Counted from the stretch's first letter, positions 51,721-60,554 are shown. The stretch is 64,000 bases of DNA from Shimia marina (GCF_001458175.1 NZ_CYPW01000040.1:261105-325104), one strand, 5' to 3'. Notes: generated from the sequence alone by a model not told the origin. Translations and numbers: made by a program.

Positions 51721-53737
51721 CGCTATCCACCTTGCGCGCATTCAACAGGCGTGGGTCATAGGTTTTGATGGTGACCAGAAGATGGCCGTCACCCTGTGAG
51801 GCCCCGGTCTCTACCTCTAGACAATCCCGCGTGATTTTGGCGAGAGGAGAGAGCCGTTCCCCTTCCACAGATGTTTGTGCCGCCGCGCGCGCCTTTTGCA
51901 TTGCACCACTGGACAGGGCGAGGCGGGTGTCAATCATCTTCAATTGGCAGTGGCCCGCGAAGTGTTTGAACTCAAAGGACAATTGATCTGCGGCATATTC
52001 TGGGCCCGGGGCAGTTTGACAGGCGACACTGAGCATTTCATTGGCCACCATACAGACCGCGCGGCGGTTGGCCTCATCTCCGTCGCGGCGGAATTGGCTG
52101 CAGATCCAACCATCGAGAGCCTCCTCCTGATCCAGATCGCGGGGGCAGACAAAGCGGTTCCAGCCGGAAGATTGCCGGGCGCGGATTTCGGCGGTTGGGG
52201 CAAATTCGATGACGCGGCCATTCTGCATCATCAGAAGGTGATCACAGGCCTCAAGCAGACGCCGGTTTTCGGTGATGATCAGGCTGATGTGGCCGAGGCG
52301 GGATTCGGCCCGGATACGATCGCTCAGGGCCGTCATCAGAGTTTCATTGGCGCCATCTTCGGGACGGTCAAAGAGGTAAAGCTGTGGCCGCAGCGTGAGG
52401 GCACGGGCCAGTGACAGTGCCTTTTGCTCTGTGCGCGACAGATGGGTGACATCCGTCGTGGTTTCGATGCGATTGACGGTATCTGCAGTAAACACAAGGG
52501 ATTGCAGCACGCGTCGTGCGCGCGTCACCTGCGCCTCGTCTGCAAAGCATGTGAGATTATTCGCGCCGCCACCGGGTACGGATAGGGGCTCTGGTGGCAC
52601 AAAGACGCTGCTCAGCTGGCGCTCATGCGCGTGCCGCTCCCACAGGGGAGTGCCATGCAGTGCCACATGGCCGCGCACAGACAACCTTGTCATGTCATGG
52701 GGGGCATGCAGGGCCCGCATCAGTAGGGATTTTGCGGAAAAACTGTCTCCGCAGATGCCGATAATGGCACCGGGCTCGGCCTGAAAAGAGACATCCGTCA
52801 GCAAGAGGCGGCCATCTGGGGCGCGCACCGATAGATGACTGACAATCAGGGCGGTGTCCGTCTCTGCGTCCTCGGATACATAGGGGGCGGGCAGTGCGAT
52901 CACCTCAGCGGCGCGATGCGTGTTTTCCGGATCGTGCCGCGTATTTTGGCGGAAGAAGGCGATGAAAGCCTGCACAGACCAGGCGGTGATCAGTGCGGCA
53001 GTGGCCACAGCGGAAAGATCCAGCACATCCTGTGCCGTCAGCCAGCTTGCCAGAGCCAGTGCCCCGATCAGTGTGCTAAGGCCCAGGGCGCGGCATAGTG
53101 CGGTGAACAGCGGGCTTTCGCCGCGCGCAGCGTTGGCCATATCCACTGCACGCTGATCGCGGCCGGATAGAAAGGAGATAGCCTCTTGTGGCACAAAGGC
53201 CCAAAGCGGCTCCCCGGGCAGGCCGCGATCCGCCAGCCGGCTCAGCCCCCAAGCCAGTGCCCCGCCCAGCACAAAGGGGATGGCGAGCCGTAGATCCAGC
53301 ATGGCCAGCACCGTTCCAGCCAGAACCCCCACCACCGCGCGCCCGAAAGCGGCATGGCGCAATCGCATGTAGCGATACCCGGCGAGGGCACGCGCATGGC
53401 CAACATCAAAAATCAGAATGCCGATGATTGGCACAAGCGCGCCCGCAAAAAGCAGGGGGGCCAGGATGCTCTGCTGATTTAGGGCCACTTGATCATAGAA
53501 AAACACAATAAAAACAGCGGTTGCCAACAGGCAGACACCAGCGCCCATGGAAAACAGCACCGAGATAAACGCCGCCCAGGCTGGCGTAGCGCGATCCCGG
53601 TAGGTCGTGGCCATCACTGTGGCAGATTTTTCCGCGGATTGCGCAGCAGTGGACGTTGCACGCGATGTTGCGCGGGTGGCCTTCAAACCGGACGACACAG
53701 GCTGGCCAGCACCCGGTTGGGACGACACATCAGACAT
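51701..53737 (-). CDS. Membrane protein with degenerate ABC ATPase domain and extra C-terminal domain
   Basis: 678 residues from ATG 53737. N-terminal part has about six hydrophobic segments (about 55-265) like an exporter half. The ABC-like domain (about 295-530) has decayed motifs: Walker A is GDSFSAKS (330-337, Ala instead of the last Gly), the signature is LSRTEQ (433-438) and Walker B ends FDRP (456-459) with Arg where the catalytic Glu should be. A further domain of about 150 residues (about 530-678; CMVANEMLSVACQ, LSPLAKITRDCLEVETG) has no family I can name. Operon with the HlyD-like gene. ATP hydrolysis looks unlikely. Confidence 0.85.
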   Translation of the reverse strand: MSDVSSQPGAGQPVSSGLKATRATSRATSTAAQSAEKSATVMATTYRDRATPAWAAFISVLFSMGAGVCLLATAVFIVFFYDQVALNQQSILAPLLFAGALVPIIGILIFDVGHARALAGYRYMRLRHAAFGRAVVGVLAGTVLAMLDLRLAIPFVLGGALAWGLSRLADRGLPGEPLWAFVPQEAISFLSGRDQRAVDMANAARGESPLFTALCRALGLSTLIGALALASWLTAQDVLDLSAVATAALITAWSVQAFIAFFRQNTRHDPENTHRAAEVIALPAPYVSEDAETDTALIVSHLSVRAPDGRLLLTDVSFQAEPGAIIGICGDSFSAKSLLMRALHAPHDMTRLSVRGHVALHGTPLWERHAHERQLSSVFVPPEPLSVPGGGANNLTCFADEAQVTRARRVLQSLVFTADTVNRIETTTDVTHLSRTEQKALSLARALTLRPQLYLFDRPEDGANETLMTALSDRIRAESRLGHISLIITENRRLLEACDHLLMMQNGRVIEFAPTAEIRARQSSGWNRFVCPRDLDQEEALDGWICSQFRRDGDEANRRAVCMVANEMLSVACQTAPGPEYAADQLSFEFKHFAGHCQLKMIDTRLALSSGAMQKARAAAQTSVEGERLSPLAKITRDCLEVETGASQGDGHLLVTIKTYDPRLLNARKVDSDATPQA

Positions 53738-53913
53738 AACCAAAACACCTCAAAACACATTATCAAATATACGATCCGCGAGTTAACAATTACTTGATCT
53801 TCAATTATTTCTTATCTTTTTGTTCTTATTTTGTTTTTCGGATATTTTGTGTTGGTTGTATTTTTTTAACGTATTTGGATTTTCATAAATGTGTTCCGTT
53901 TGGAGTGTGTTTT
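53738..53913. promoter_or_regulatory. AT-rich divergent promoter region with CtrA-like site
   Basis: 176 nt, far more AT-rich than its surroundings, between the pseudo-ABC operon and the second DUF3131 gene. At 53782-53797 it holds GTTAA-N7-TTGA, one mismatch from a reversed CtrA consensus. Promoters for both directions are expected here. Confidence 0.5.
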
Positions 53914-55602
53914 ATGAAGAGTGATGATGGATTGCGCAAACGGTCTCCGTGGTGGGGGATTGTCGTGTTCTGCATGGCGGCGCTATCGCTTGGGGGGGCG
54001 AGCTATGGCGTGGGGATTTCGGCGCGTAAGATTTTTCTCGCACAGGAAGAAGAGATCATCCCGATCATCGCGGGCGGCGCGCTGGATGACATTCCTGCCT
54101 TGATGCGTGGCAATCTGCCCAGCGTGACAACCAGCATGGTATTTGGGGAAGAGCGGCATGTGAAACCCCCGCGCATGTGTGACATGCCGGAGGATTTTTT
54201 TGAGATATTGCCGCGCGCGCAGGGGGCGGCCCATGGCTATGATAAATACAATGGGTATATTCGGAAGTATCGCGCCAGACGGGGATTTTTACATGAACGG
54301 GAATTGCGGGCGGCGCGGGTGGCCTGGCATTATTTTGAGACCTATACGCAGCCCAATACCGGCCTTGCCAATTCGGTAGGTAATTATCCATCAACCACGC
54401 TTTGGGATACAGCGTCTTATATCGCTGGATTGGTCGCCGCTTATGAATTGTGCCTGATTGAAAAGCCGGAGTTTGACCGGCGCATTACACAGCTTTTGAC
54501 GACCATCAAAGGGTTGGAGTTGTTTCGCAAAGAGCTGCCCAACAAAGTGTATCACACCCAGACCGGCGCCAAGGTGGATTACACCAACAAGCCCGGAGAG
54601 ATTGGGTTTTCTGCGCTGGATATTGGCCGGTTTCTGGTCTGGATGCGGATCTGCAAGAACCGCTATCCTTATCTCGCCAACACCATCGACTCTGTTCTGT
54701 TGAAGTGGGATTTCCGCAATGTGCTGGATGCAGAAGGGTTGATGTTTGGAGCCTATGTGGATTCCGAAACAGACGAGACCGTTTATGCACAGGAAGGGCG
54801 CCTAGGCTATGAGGAATATGCCGCAAAGGGCTTTGCGCTCTGGGGGTTTCAGCCGCGTCTGGCCCATCGTGCAGAACCGTTTCTGACGGCGTCAATCTAT
54901 GGGGTGCAAGTGCCCTATGATGGGCGTGACCCGCGGGTGTTTCACTCTCAGAACTACGTGGTCACGGAAAGCTACCTTCAAGATGGGCTCGAGCTTGGCT
55001 TTGACATGCCCCATGATGACAGCAGCCCGGCCTGGGTGCACACCGATGGCTGGCGTGCGGAATTTGCGGACCGGATCTATCAGGTGCAGGAGAACCGCTG
55101 GCGTCAGACGGGTTTTATGACCGCGCGCTCAGAGCACAATGTGAAGGGGCCGCCCTATTTCACTTATGATACGATTTTCTCAGACGGCTACCCCTGGAAT
55201 ACGGTCACGCCACGGGGGGACTATGTGCCCGACCATGCGGCAGTCTCCGGCAAGGCGGCGCTGGGCCTTTGGGCGCTGTGGGACACGGACTATACCGATG
55301 TGCTCTATGAGGCGATGATTGAGCTTTATGATCCTGAAAATGGCATGTTTGAAGGGCTTTATGAGCGCGGGCAGGGCCGGGTTGAGATTTTCACCGCCAA
55401 CAACAACGGCATTATTCTAACTGCCCTACTGCATAAGGTGCAGGGCACCATCCTGACGCCTTACATTGGCGACACCGAAGTCTGGTACACCGCCTTTCGC
55501 GATCAGGACATTCGTCTGCTGCGCAATTACCCCGACCCACCGCAAAAAGAGGACTGGCTGCCGGCGCTGCGTCACTCCGTACAAGAGAAGGCTGATTTCT
55601 GA
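53914..55602 (+). CDS. DUF3131 protein, membrane-anchored (2)
   Basis: 562 residues from ATG 53914 (GGAG upstream; the longer frame runs into AT-rich promoter sequence). N-terminal membrane anchor (about 14-36), a linker with MCDMPEDFFEIL, then a DUF3131 domain from about residue 125: ARVAWHYFETYTQPNTGLAN, STTLWDTASYIAGLVAAYE, LPNKVYHTQTGAKVDYTNKP, GFSALDIGRFLVWMRI, AQEGRLGYEEYAAKGFALWG, NNNGIILTALLHKVQG. It shares these positions with the protein at 49039 but is about 120 residues longer. Followed by an overlapping exported-protein gene (TGATG). Confidence 0.88.
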   Translation: MKSDDGLRKRSPWWGIVVFCMAALSLGGASYGVGISARKIFLAQEEEIIPIIAGGALDDIPALMRGNLPSVTTSMVFGEERHVKPPRMCDMPEDFFEILPRAQGAAHGYDKYNGYIRKYRARRGFLHERELRAARVAWHYFETYTQPNTGLANSVGNYPSTTLWDTASYIAGLVAAYELCLIEKPEFDRRITQLLTTIKGLELFRKELPNKVYHTQTGAKVDYTNKPGEIGFSALDIGRFLVWMRICKNRYPYLANTIDSVLLKWDFRNVLDAEGLMFGAYVDSETDETVYAQEGRLGYEEYAAKGFALWGFQPRLAHRAEPFLTASIYGVQVPYDGRDPRVFHSQNYVVTESYLQDGLELGFDMPHDDSSPAWVHTDGWRAEFADRIYQVQENRWRQTGFMTARSEHNVKGPPYFTYDTIFSDGYPWNTVTPRGDYVPDHAAVSGKAALGLWALWDTDYTDVLYEAMIELYDPENGMFEGLYERGQGRVEIFTANNNGIILTALLHKVQGTILTPYIGDTEVWYTAFRDQDIRLLRNYPDPPQKEDWLPALRHSVQEKADF

Positions 55603-57311
55603 TGAGATATCCCAAGCACGTGCGAATGACTTTGATGGGCTTCCTGTTGGTCTGGGCGCTGCCTGCGGGCGGGCAGGCACCGGATGCCACGGGGGGCGGG
55701 CCAGAGGCCTTTGCCTCTGAAAATGCCATTTTGGACACCTCGATTCCCTTTGCCATTGGCGCGCGTGAGGCGCGACAGGCACTGCGCGGTTCTTTTGGCT
55801 GGCCCAGTTTTCAGGAAGGTCTGGTGGAGGGGGTGTATTTTCGGTTTGATCCGGATGGCTATGCCCGTTTTGCGCCAACGCCACGTCTGGACACAGATGT
55901 GTTTGAGGTGATTTGCCGTCCACGCACCTATGCCTGCGCCGCCCGCAAGAGCGGCATCGAAGTTTTCCTGACCGAACGCGGGCAGTTGCAGCTGAAGCTG
56001 GAAGATGCGCTGGCGGGGGATACGTTTTACGTGATGGAAGGTGTGTCCGAGATACAGGTGCCAGAGCGCATTTTGCAGCCTCTTGATGTGCAGCTGGAGC
56101 TGCTTTTGGGGGCTGGGGGCGATCTGGTCACCCGGCGTGGCGGGGCCGAAGTCGGGCGCGTATCGCTCAAGGGATTTTCCGCGGTCACTGCCTATCTGCG
56201 CTGGATTGCTGCGCGGCAGGACTATTCTGTTTTACCGAGAGGGTGGCCGGTGCCCAATGCCGAAGGGGCCGGGGCGGCCAATACCATGACTCAAGCCGCC
56301 AGTTGGAACTCCCCGATGCCGCAGCCGCAGGTGCTGGCACCCGAATATCTGTCCAATCTTGCGGGTGCCCCCGTGGCGCGGGCCCCGGCCACCACCGCGG
56401 CGCCGATTGTTACCGGTGCTGCAGTTGAGCCTGCGCCTGTTGCGGCACCAGTGGCCTTGCCGCCAGTGCCCGCCACCGCGCATGCGGGGCCGATGGGAAC
56501 GCCCACAGAGCTTGGTCAAGCCGAGGCTCTGCGCGCAGAAATCGAAACGCTCAAGCACATCATATTGCAGCAGGGCCTTCAGAGCAGCACAGACGATTTT
56601 GAGCGTTCTCAGGAGGGCACGCGCGCGCCGATGGGCACCATGGCGCGGCCTTCTGCCTGGTCTGTAGGTGAGGCGGAGAACACTGCAACGCTGGCGCAGT
56701 TGAGTGCCGCTATTGCCGCAATGCAGACCCAGATTGAAAACCTGCGTGCACCGATGGCCGCGCCGTCTGTCGTAAGTGGTGGCGCGTCGCAGAGTCCGCA
56801 GGCAGCTTTACCGATGGGGTGGCCGAGCGAGGGAGCCGCGCAGGGCGTGGCCGAGGGCTTCGCCGTGCCCGAGCCGTTGGTTGCCACAACTGAAGGGGCG
56901 GTCCGTATGGCGCAGGCGGAGACGGTGCCTTTCCTGATGCAACGCTATGGTATGTCGCAAGAGGCGGCACAAAAGCTTGCCCTGCGGGCCGAACAGGAGG
57001 CGAAGCTGCGCCCTGAAACTTTGACGCCTGCGCCGTTTGGGGCGACACCTGCGCGCGCGCAAGCTCAATTGGGGGCGAGCGCGCCAACACAAACCGCAGC
57101 AGGGGTGATGTATCAAAGCACATTGGTGGATCAGATTCTGGCCGAGCTGGAAAATGATTTGCAAGTGCAGGGCGCACCGCAGCAAAACGACGCGGAGAGC
57201 GCGGTGCGGGTAGAGGACTACGTGCTGTTGTCGCAATATTTTAAATCAGCGGCCTTACCGCAGTTGCAGGAAATGGCTCGACAGGCCTCAAAGACGCAGG
57301 TGTCGCCTTGA
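55602..57311 (+). CDS. Exported low-complexity protein of unknown family (polysaccharide locus)
   Basis: 569 residues, start overlapping the previous stop by one base. Signal peptide (about 8-25). A globular part (about 40-215) with two cysteines (CRPRTYAC) and FSAVTAYLRWIAARQDY, then a long Ala/Pro-rich linker (about 220-300), a short coiled coil (about 304-330), another disordered stretch, a second coiled-coil-like stretch (about 360-384), and a C-terminal helical end with VEDYVLLSQYFKSAALPQLQEMA. No family recognised. The design (folded head, flexible stalk, helices) fits a periplasm-spanning or scaffold protein of the polysaccharide machine. Confidence 0.75.
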   Translation: MRYPKHVRMTLMGFLLVWALPAGGQAPDATGGGPEAFASENAILDTSIPFAIGAREARQALRGSFGWPSFQEGLVEGVYFRFDPDGYARFAPTPRLDTDVFEVICRPRTYACAARKSGIEVFLTERGQLQLKLEDALAGDTFYVMEGVSEIQVPERILQPLDVQLELLLGAGGDLVTRRGGAEVGRVSLKGFSAVTAYLRWIAARQDYSVLPRGWPVPNAEGAGAANTMTQAASWNSPMPQPQVLAPEYLSNLAGAPVARAPATTAAPIVTGAAVEPAPVAAPVALPPVPATAHAGPMGTPTELGQAEALRAEIETLKHIILQQGLQSSTDDFERSQEGTRAPMGTMARPSAWSVGEAENTATLAQLSAAIAAMQTQIENLRAPMAAPSVVSGGASQSPQAALPMGWPSEGAAQGVAEGFAVPEPLVATTEGAVRMAQAETVPFLMQRYGMSQEAAQKLALRAEQEAKLRPETLTPAPFGATPARAQAQLGASAPTQTAAGVMYQSTLVDQILAELENDLQVQGAPQQNDAESAVRVEDYVLLSQYFKSAALPQLQEMARQASKTQVSP

Positions 57312-57449
57312 TCGCAGTGCGCATTTGCCAAGCCTTGCAGGCGTATCACGCGCCCGCGTCACAACCCCGTCAGCGCCGCCAAAGCGCTTGCACACTTATG
57401 GGGGCTTTCGGTATCCCTGTGAAAAGACTTGAGGTTGCCAGAGCATTCC

Positions 57450-58238
57450 ATGAGATTTGCACAGCGGTTTATCCAGATGGGATCTGCATTTTGGGCAGGT
57501 TGTTTGGCTGTGCTACCGTCCTGCGTGTTATCGGGGCAGGTGACGGTTTTTGCTGCCGCGAGCTTGAAAGAGCCGCTGGAAGCGGCCGCCGCGCAGTTTG
57601 AAGCGCAGACAGGGCATGATGTTGTCCTGTCTTTTGCCGGATCCTCAACATTGGCACGCCAAATCACATATGGTGCGCCTGCGGATGTGTTTGTGTCGGC
57701 CAATGTCGCATGGATGGAGCATCTGATTGCGCAGGGGGCGCTGCTAGCGGAGAGCGAAAAAACGCTGTTTGGCAACCGTTTGGCGCTTGTGATGCCTGCG
57801 GACCAAGATGTGTCGGCGGCAGATTTTCCTGCGCAGGACCTTGCGGAATTTCTGGGCGATGGGCGCATGGCGATGGCGCTGGTGGAGGCTGTGCCTGCCG
57901 GGATCTATGGGCGGCAAGCTTTTGAGGCGCTGGGTCTGTGGCCAGAGCTGGCACCGCAGGTGGCGCAGGTGGACAATGTGCGTGCGGCGCTGGCGCTTGT
58001 GGCATTGGGAGAGGTGCGCGCCGGGGTGGTTTATGTGACGGATGCCGCCGCTGAGGGCCGTGTGCAGATTGCCGCAGTTTTTCCTGAGGAGCTGCATGAT
58101 GACATAGTTTACCCCGCTGCCATTGTGCAGGGGCAGGATCGGCCGGAAGTACGGGCCTTTATGACCTTTTGGGAGGGAGAGGCGACACAGGCGGCTTTTG
58201 CGCAGCATGGGTTTCGCCTTTTGAGGCGCGCGCCATGA
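57450..58238 (+). CDS. modA: Molybdate ABC transporter substrate-binding protein
   Basis: 262 residues from ATG 57450. Signal peptide to about residue 28, then TVFAAASLKEPLEAAAAQFEAQTGHDVVLSFAGSSTLARQI (pieces VFAAASLKEPL and FAGSSTLARQI), the oxyanion-binding ModA start, GAPADVFVSAN and the C-terminal Y-P-A-A-I. Binds molybdate or tungstate in the periplasm. ATGA overlap with modB. No clear ModE box upstream. Confidence 0.95.
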   Translation: MRFAQRFIQMGSAFWAGCLAVLPSCVLSGQVTVFAAASLKEPLEAAAAQFEAQTGHDVVLSFAGSSTLARQITYGAPADVFVSANVAWMEHLIAQGALLAESEKTLFGNRLALVMPADQDVSAADFPAQDLAEFLGDGRMAMALVEAVPAGIYGRQAFEALGLWPELAPQVAQVDNVRAALALVALGEVRAGVVYVTDAAAEGRVQIAAVFPEELHDDIVYPAAIVQGQDRPEVRAFMTFWEGEATQAAFAQHGFRLLRRAP

Positions 58239-58930
58239 TCGGCTGGTTGGGGCCTGAGGAATGGGCGGTTGTGCTCTTGTCCTTGAAAGTGGCCTTTTGG
58301 GCCATGATCGGCGCCGCGCTACCCGGCATTTTGGTGGCCTTTGTGCTGGCGCGGCTGGAGTTTCCGGGCAAGCAGGTGCTCAATGTGCTGGTGCATCTGC
58401 CTCTGGTACTGCCGCCGGTGGCGACCGGTTATCTGCTGTTGGTGACCTTTGGTACGCAGGGCATGATTGGCGCGGCTCTGAAAGAGGTTGGTCTTGTGTT
58501 TGCCTTTCGCTGGACCGGGGCGGCCCTGGCGGCGGCGGTGATGGCCTTTCCGCTGTTGGTGCGGGCCATTCGCCTGTCGATTGAGGCGATTGACCCGAAA
58601 CTTGAAGAGGCTGCCGCCACGCTGGGAGCCTCACGGTTGCGGGTGTTTGCCACCATCACCCTGCCTCTAATGCTGCCGGGGCTTTTGGCAGGATTGGTGC
58701 TGGCCTTTGCCAAGGCGATGGGGGAATTTGGGGCCACAATCACCTTTGTGAGCAACATTCCAGGGCAGACCCGCACGTTGCCCAGTGCGATCTATGCGTT
58801 CTTGCAGGTGCCGGGTGGTGAGGCCGCAGCGATGCGTCTTGTTGTGGTGAGCATTGTCATCGCGGCAGGGGCGCTGGTGCTGTCTGAAGTTCTGGCGCGG
58901 CGCATTGCCGCCCGAGTGGGGCAGGCATGA
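58235..58930 (+). CDS. modB: Molybdate ABC transporter permease
   Basis: 231 residues, five to six helices. LPLVLPPVATGYLLLV near residue 70 and the EAA loop EAIDPKLEEAAATLGASRLRVFATITLP (pieces EEAAATLGAS and ITLPLMLPG) are ModB features; GEFGATITFVSNIPGQTRTLP is highly typical. Coupled by ATGA to both modA and modC. Confidence 0.95.
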   Translation: MIGWLGPEEWAVVLLSLKVAFWAMIGAALPGILVAFVLARLEFPGKQVLNVLVHLPLVLPPVATGYLLLVTFGTQGMIGAALKEVGLVFAFRWTGAALAAAVMAFPLLVRAIRLSIEAIDPKLEEAAATLGASRLRVFATITLPLMLPGLLAGLVLAFAKAMGEFGATITFVSNIPGQTRTLPSAIYAFLQVPGGEAAAMRLVVVSIVIAAGALVLSEVLARRIAARVGQA

Positions 58931-60012
58931 GCATATCAGTACACATTCAGCAGCAGTATTCCGGGTTTGATCTCGATGTCGCTTTTGATGTGCCTAAAGG
59001 GCTGACGGTATTGTTTGGGCGTTCGGGATCAGGCAAAACCAGCGTGATCAATGCGGTGGCTGGTCTCAACCGGGCGTGTCAGGGGCGTATTGAGGTGGAT
59101 GGGCAAGTCTTGAGCGACACGGCTGCGGAGCTTTGGGTGCCGGCCCATAAGCGCGCGCTTGGCTATGTGTTTCAGGAAGGCCGTTTGTTTCCACATATGA
59201 CGGTGCGGCAGAATTTGCTTTACGGTCATAGAATGGCGCGGGGGCGGCCTGAGATTGCCAGCTTTGATCAGGTTGTGGACCTCTTGGGGATTGGTACTGT
59301 GCTGGCCCGTCGTCCGGCAGATCTTTCTGGCGGAGAGAAGCAGCGCGTGGCCATTGCTCGGGCTCTGTTGGCGCGGCCGCGTCTGATCCTTGCGGATGAA
59401 CCGTTGGCCGCGTTGGATGCGCCGCGCAAGTCGGAAATCCTGCCGTATTTTGAACGGTTGAGAGATGAGTTTTCCCTGCCCATTCTGTATGTGACCCACT
59501 CCATGGCGGAAGTGGCGCGTCTTGCGACAACGGTTGTGGCGCTCAAAAACGGGAAGGTGGAGCGCGTGGGCGCGGCAGCAGATCTACTGTCTGATCCAAG
59601 CTTCACGCCTCTGGGGCCGCGAGAGGTTGGCGCGGTGCTTGATGCCAAGGTGGCGTGCCATCACGCAGACGGGCTGACGGAGCTTAACGCCAATGGGGTG
59701 GCGCTGTTGTTGCCAAAGCTGGCACAGGATGTTGGAAAGCCGGTGCGTGTGCGGGTTGCGGCGCAGGATGTGATCCTGTCACGCGAGGTCCCCACAGGTT
59801 TGTCGGCGCTCAATATTGTGGCAGGGCAGGTGTGCTCTGTGCGGTCTGGGGGCGGGCCGGGGGCGATTGTGGCGCTTGAGACAGCGGCGGGACGCATATT
59901 GGCGCGCGTCACCCGACGCTCTGCCACAGCGCTTGGGCTTGTGGAGGGCACCTGTTGTTATGCGGTGATCAAATCCGTGTCCGTGGCCCCGCAGGATATT
60001 GGCGCGGGATAA
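58927..60012 (+). CDS. modC: Molybdate ABC transporter ATP-binding protein
   Basis: 361 residues. ATPase domain with Walker A GRSGSGKTS (about 32-40), Q-loop VFQEGRLFPHMTV, signature LSGGEKQR, Walker B LILADEPLAALD and H-loop VTHSMAEVAR; the C-terminal part (about 290-355) is a molybdate-binding TOBE domain (ILSREVPTGLSALNIVAGQV). Complete and apparently functional. Confidence 0.95.
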   Translation: MSISVHIQQQYSGFDLDVAFDVPKGLTVLFGRSGSGKTSVINAVAGLNRACQGRIEVDGQVLSDTAAELWVPAHKRALGYVFQEGRLFPHMTVRQNLLYGHRMARGRPEIASFDQVVDLLGIGTVLARRPADLSGGEKQRVAIARALLARPRLILADEPLAALDAPRKSEILPYFERLRDEFSLPILYVTHSMAEVARLATTVVALKNGKVERVGAAADLLSDPSFTPLGPREVGAVLDAKVACHHADGLTELNANGVALLLPKLAQDVGKPVRVRVAAQDVILSREVPTGLSALNIVAGQVCSVRSGGGPGAIVALETAAGRILARVTRRSATALGLVEGTCCYAVIKSVSVAPQDIGAG

Positions 60013-60049
60013 GGCGCAGTGTGTGACTGTGAGAGGTATTGCGGGTGTC

Positions 60050-60481
60050 TCACAACACGCCGATTTCTGCCAAGGCGCGGTTGAGCTCTTCGGGGAGAAC
60101 ATCATCGCTGGCCCGTCCTTCGGGCAGATCTGCGGGCGCATCTTCTGGCTTCAGGTACCGCCATCCCTGAAACGGGCGTTTGAGAGCGGCCTGCGTGAGG
60201 TAGATCTGCGGCTTGAGCACAATTGCGCAGCGGCGTACGCCATCTGATCCAAAGACCTCATCCAGACGTAAGATGGGCTGTCGGCACTGAATGGCCCCTT
60301 TTATGACCCAGTAGATCGAGCCGCCGTTCAGGATTTCAGCTTCCCGTTTGGGCCACATGCGGGTCACGTGGCGGGGCAGGCCATCTGGGAAGCGCGCCAA
60401 GTTGGCTTCTTGCCAGGCGGCGAGTGTTTCCGGGCTTTCTGTTCCGACGGAGAGTTTGACGAGATGGACGGTTTTACCCAC
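60050..60481 (-). CDS. DUF1489 family protein
   Basis: 143 residues. HLVKLSVGTESPETLAAWQ, HVTRMWPKREAEILNGGSIYWVIKG (split pieces THVTRMWPKR-like and GGSIYWVIKG) and RPFQGWRYLKPEDAPADL are landmarks of DUF1489, a small soluble family restricted mostly to Alphaproteobacteria. Function unknown. Divergent from nrdJ, convergent with modC. Confidence 0.92.
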   Translation of the reverse strand: MGKTVHLVKLSVGTESPETLAAWQEANLARFPDGLPRHVTRMWPKREAEILNGGSIYWVIKGAIQCRQPILRLDEVFGSDGVRRCAIVLKPQIYLTQAALKRPFQGWRYLKPEDAPADLPEGRASDDVLPEELNRALAEIGVL

Positions 60482-60509
60482 AGTTTTTCCACAGTTTTAT
60501 GCGATAATC

Positions 60510-60554
60510 ACACCGTATATGGTGTTGAGTTTGTGCTCAACCCCTAAATAGTGT
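60510..60554. promoter_or_regulatory. Tandem NrdR boxes upstream of nrdJ
   Basis: Box 1 ACACCGTATATGGTGT (60510-60525) matches the NrdR consensus ACACWATATATWGTGT at 13 of 16 positions. Box 2 AACCCCTAAATAGTGT (60539-60554) matches at 11, with a good right half. Centres are 29 bp apart, near three helical turns, the usual arrangement for the NrdR repressor of ribonucleotide reductases. Confidence 0.75.

Noticed and set aside
57312..57449. ModE box or molybdenum-cofactor riboswitch before modA
   Set aside because: No palindrome of the ModE type and too little space for the riboswitch.
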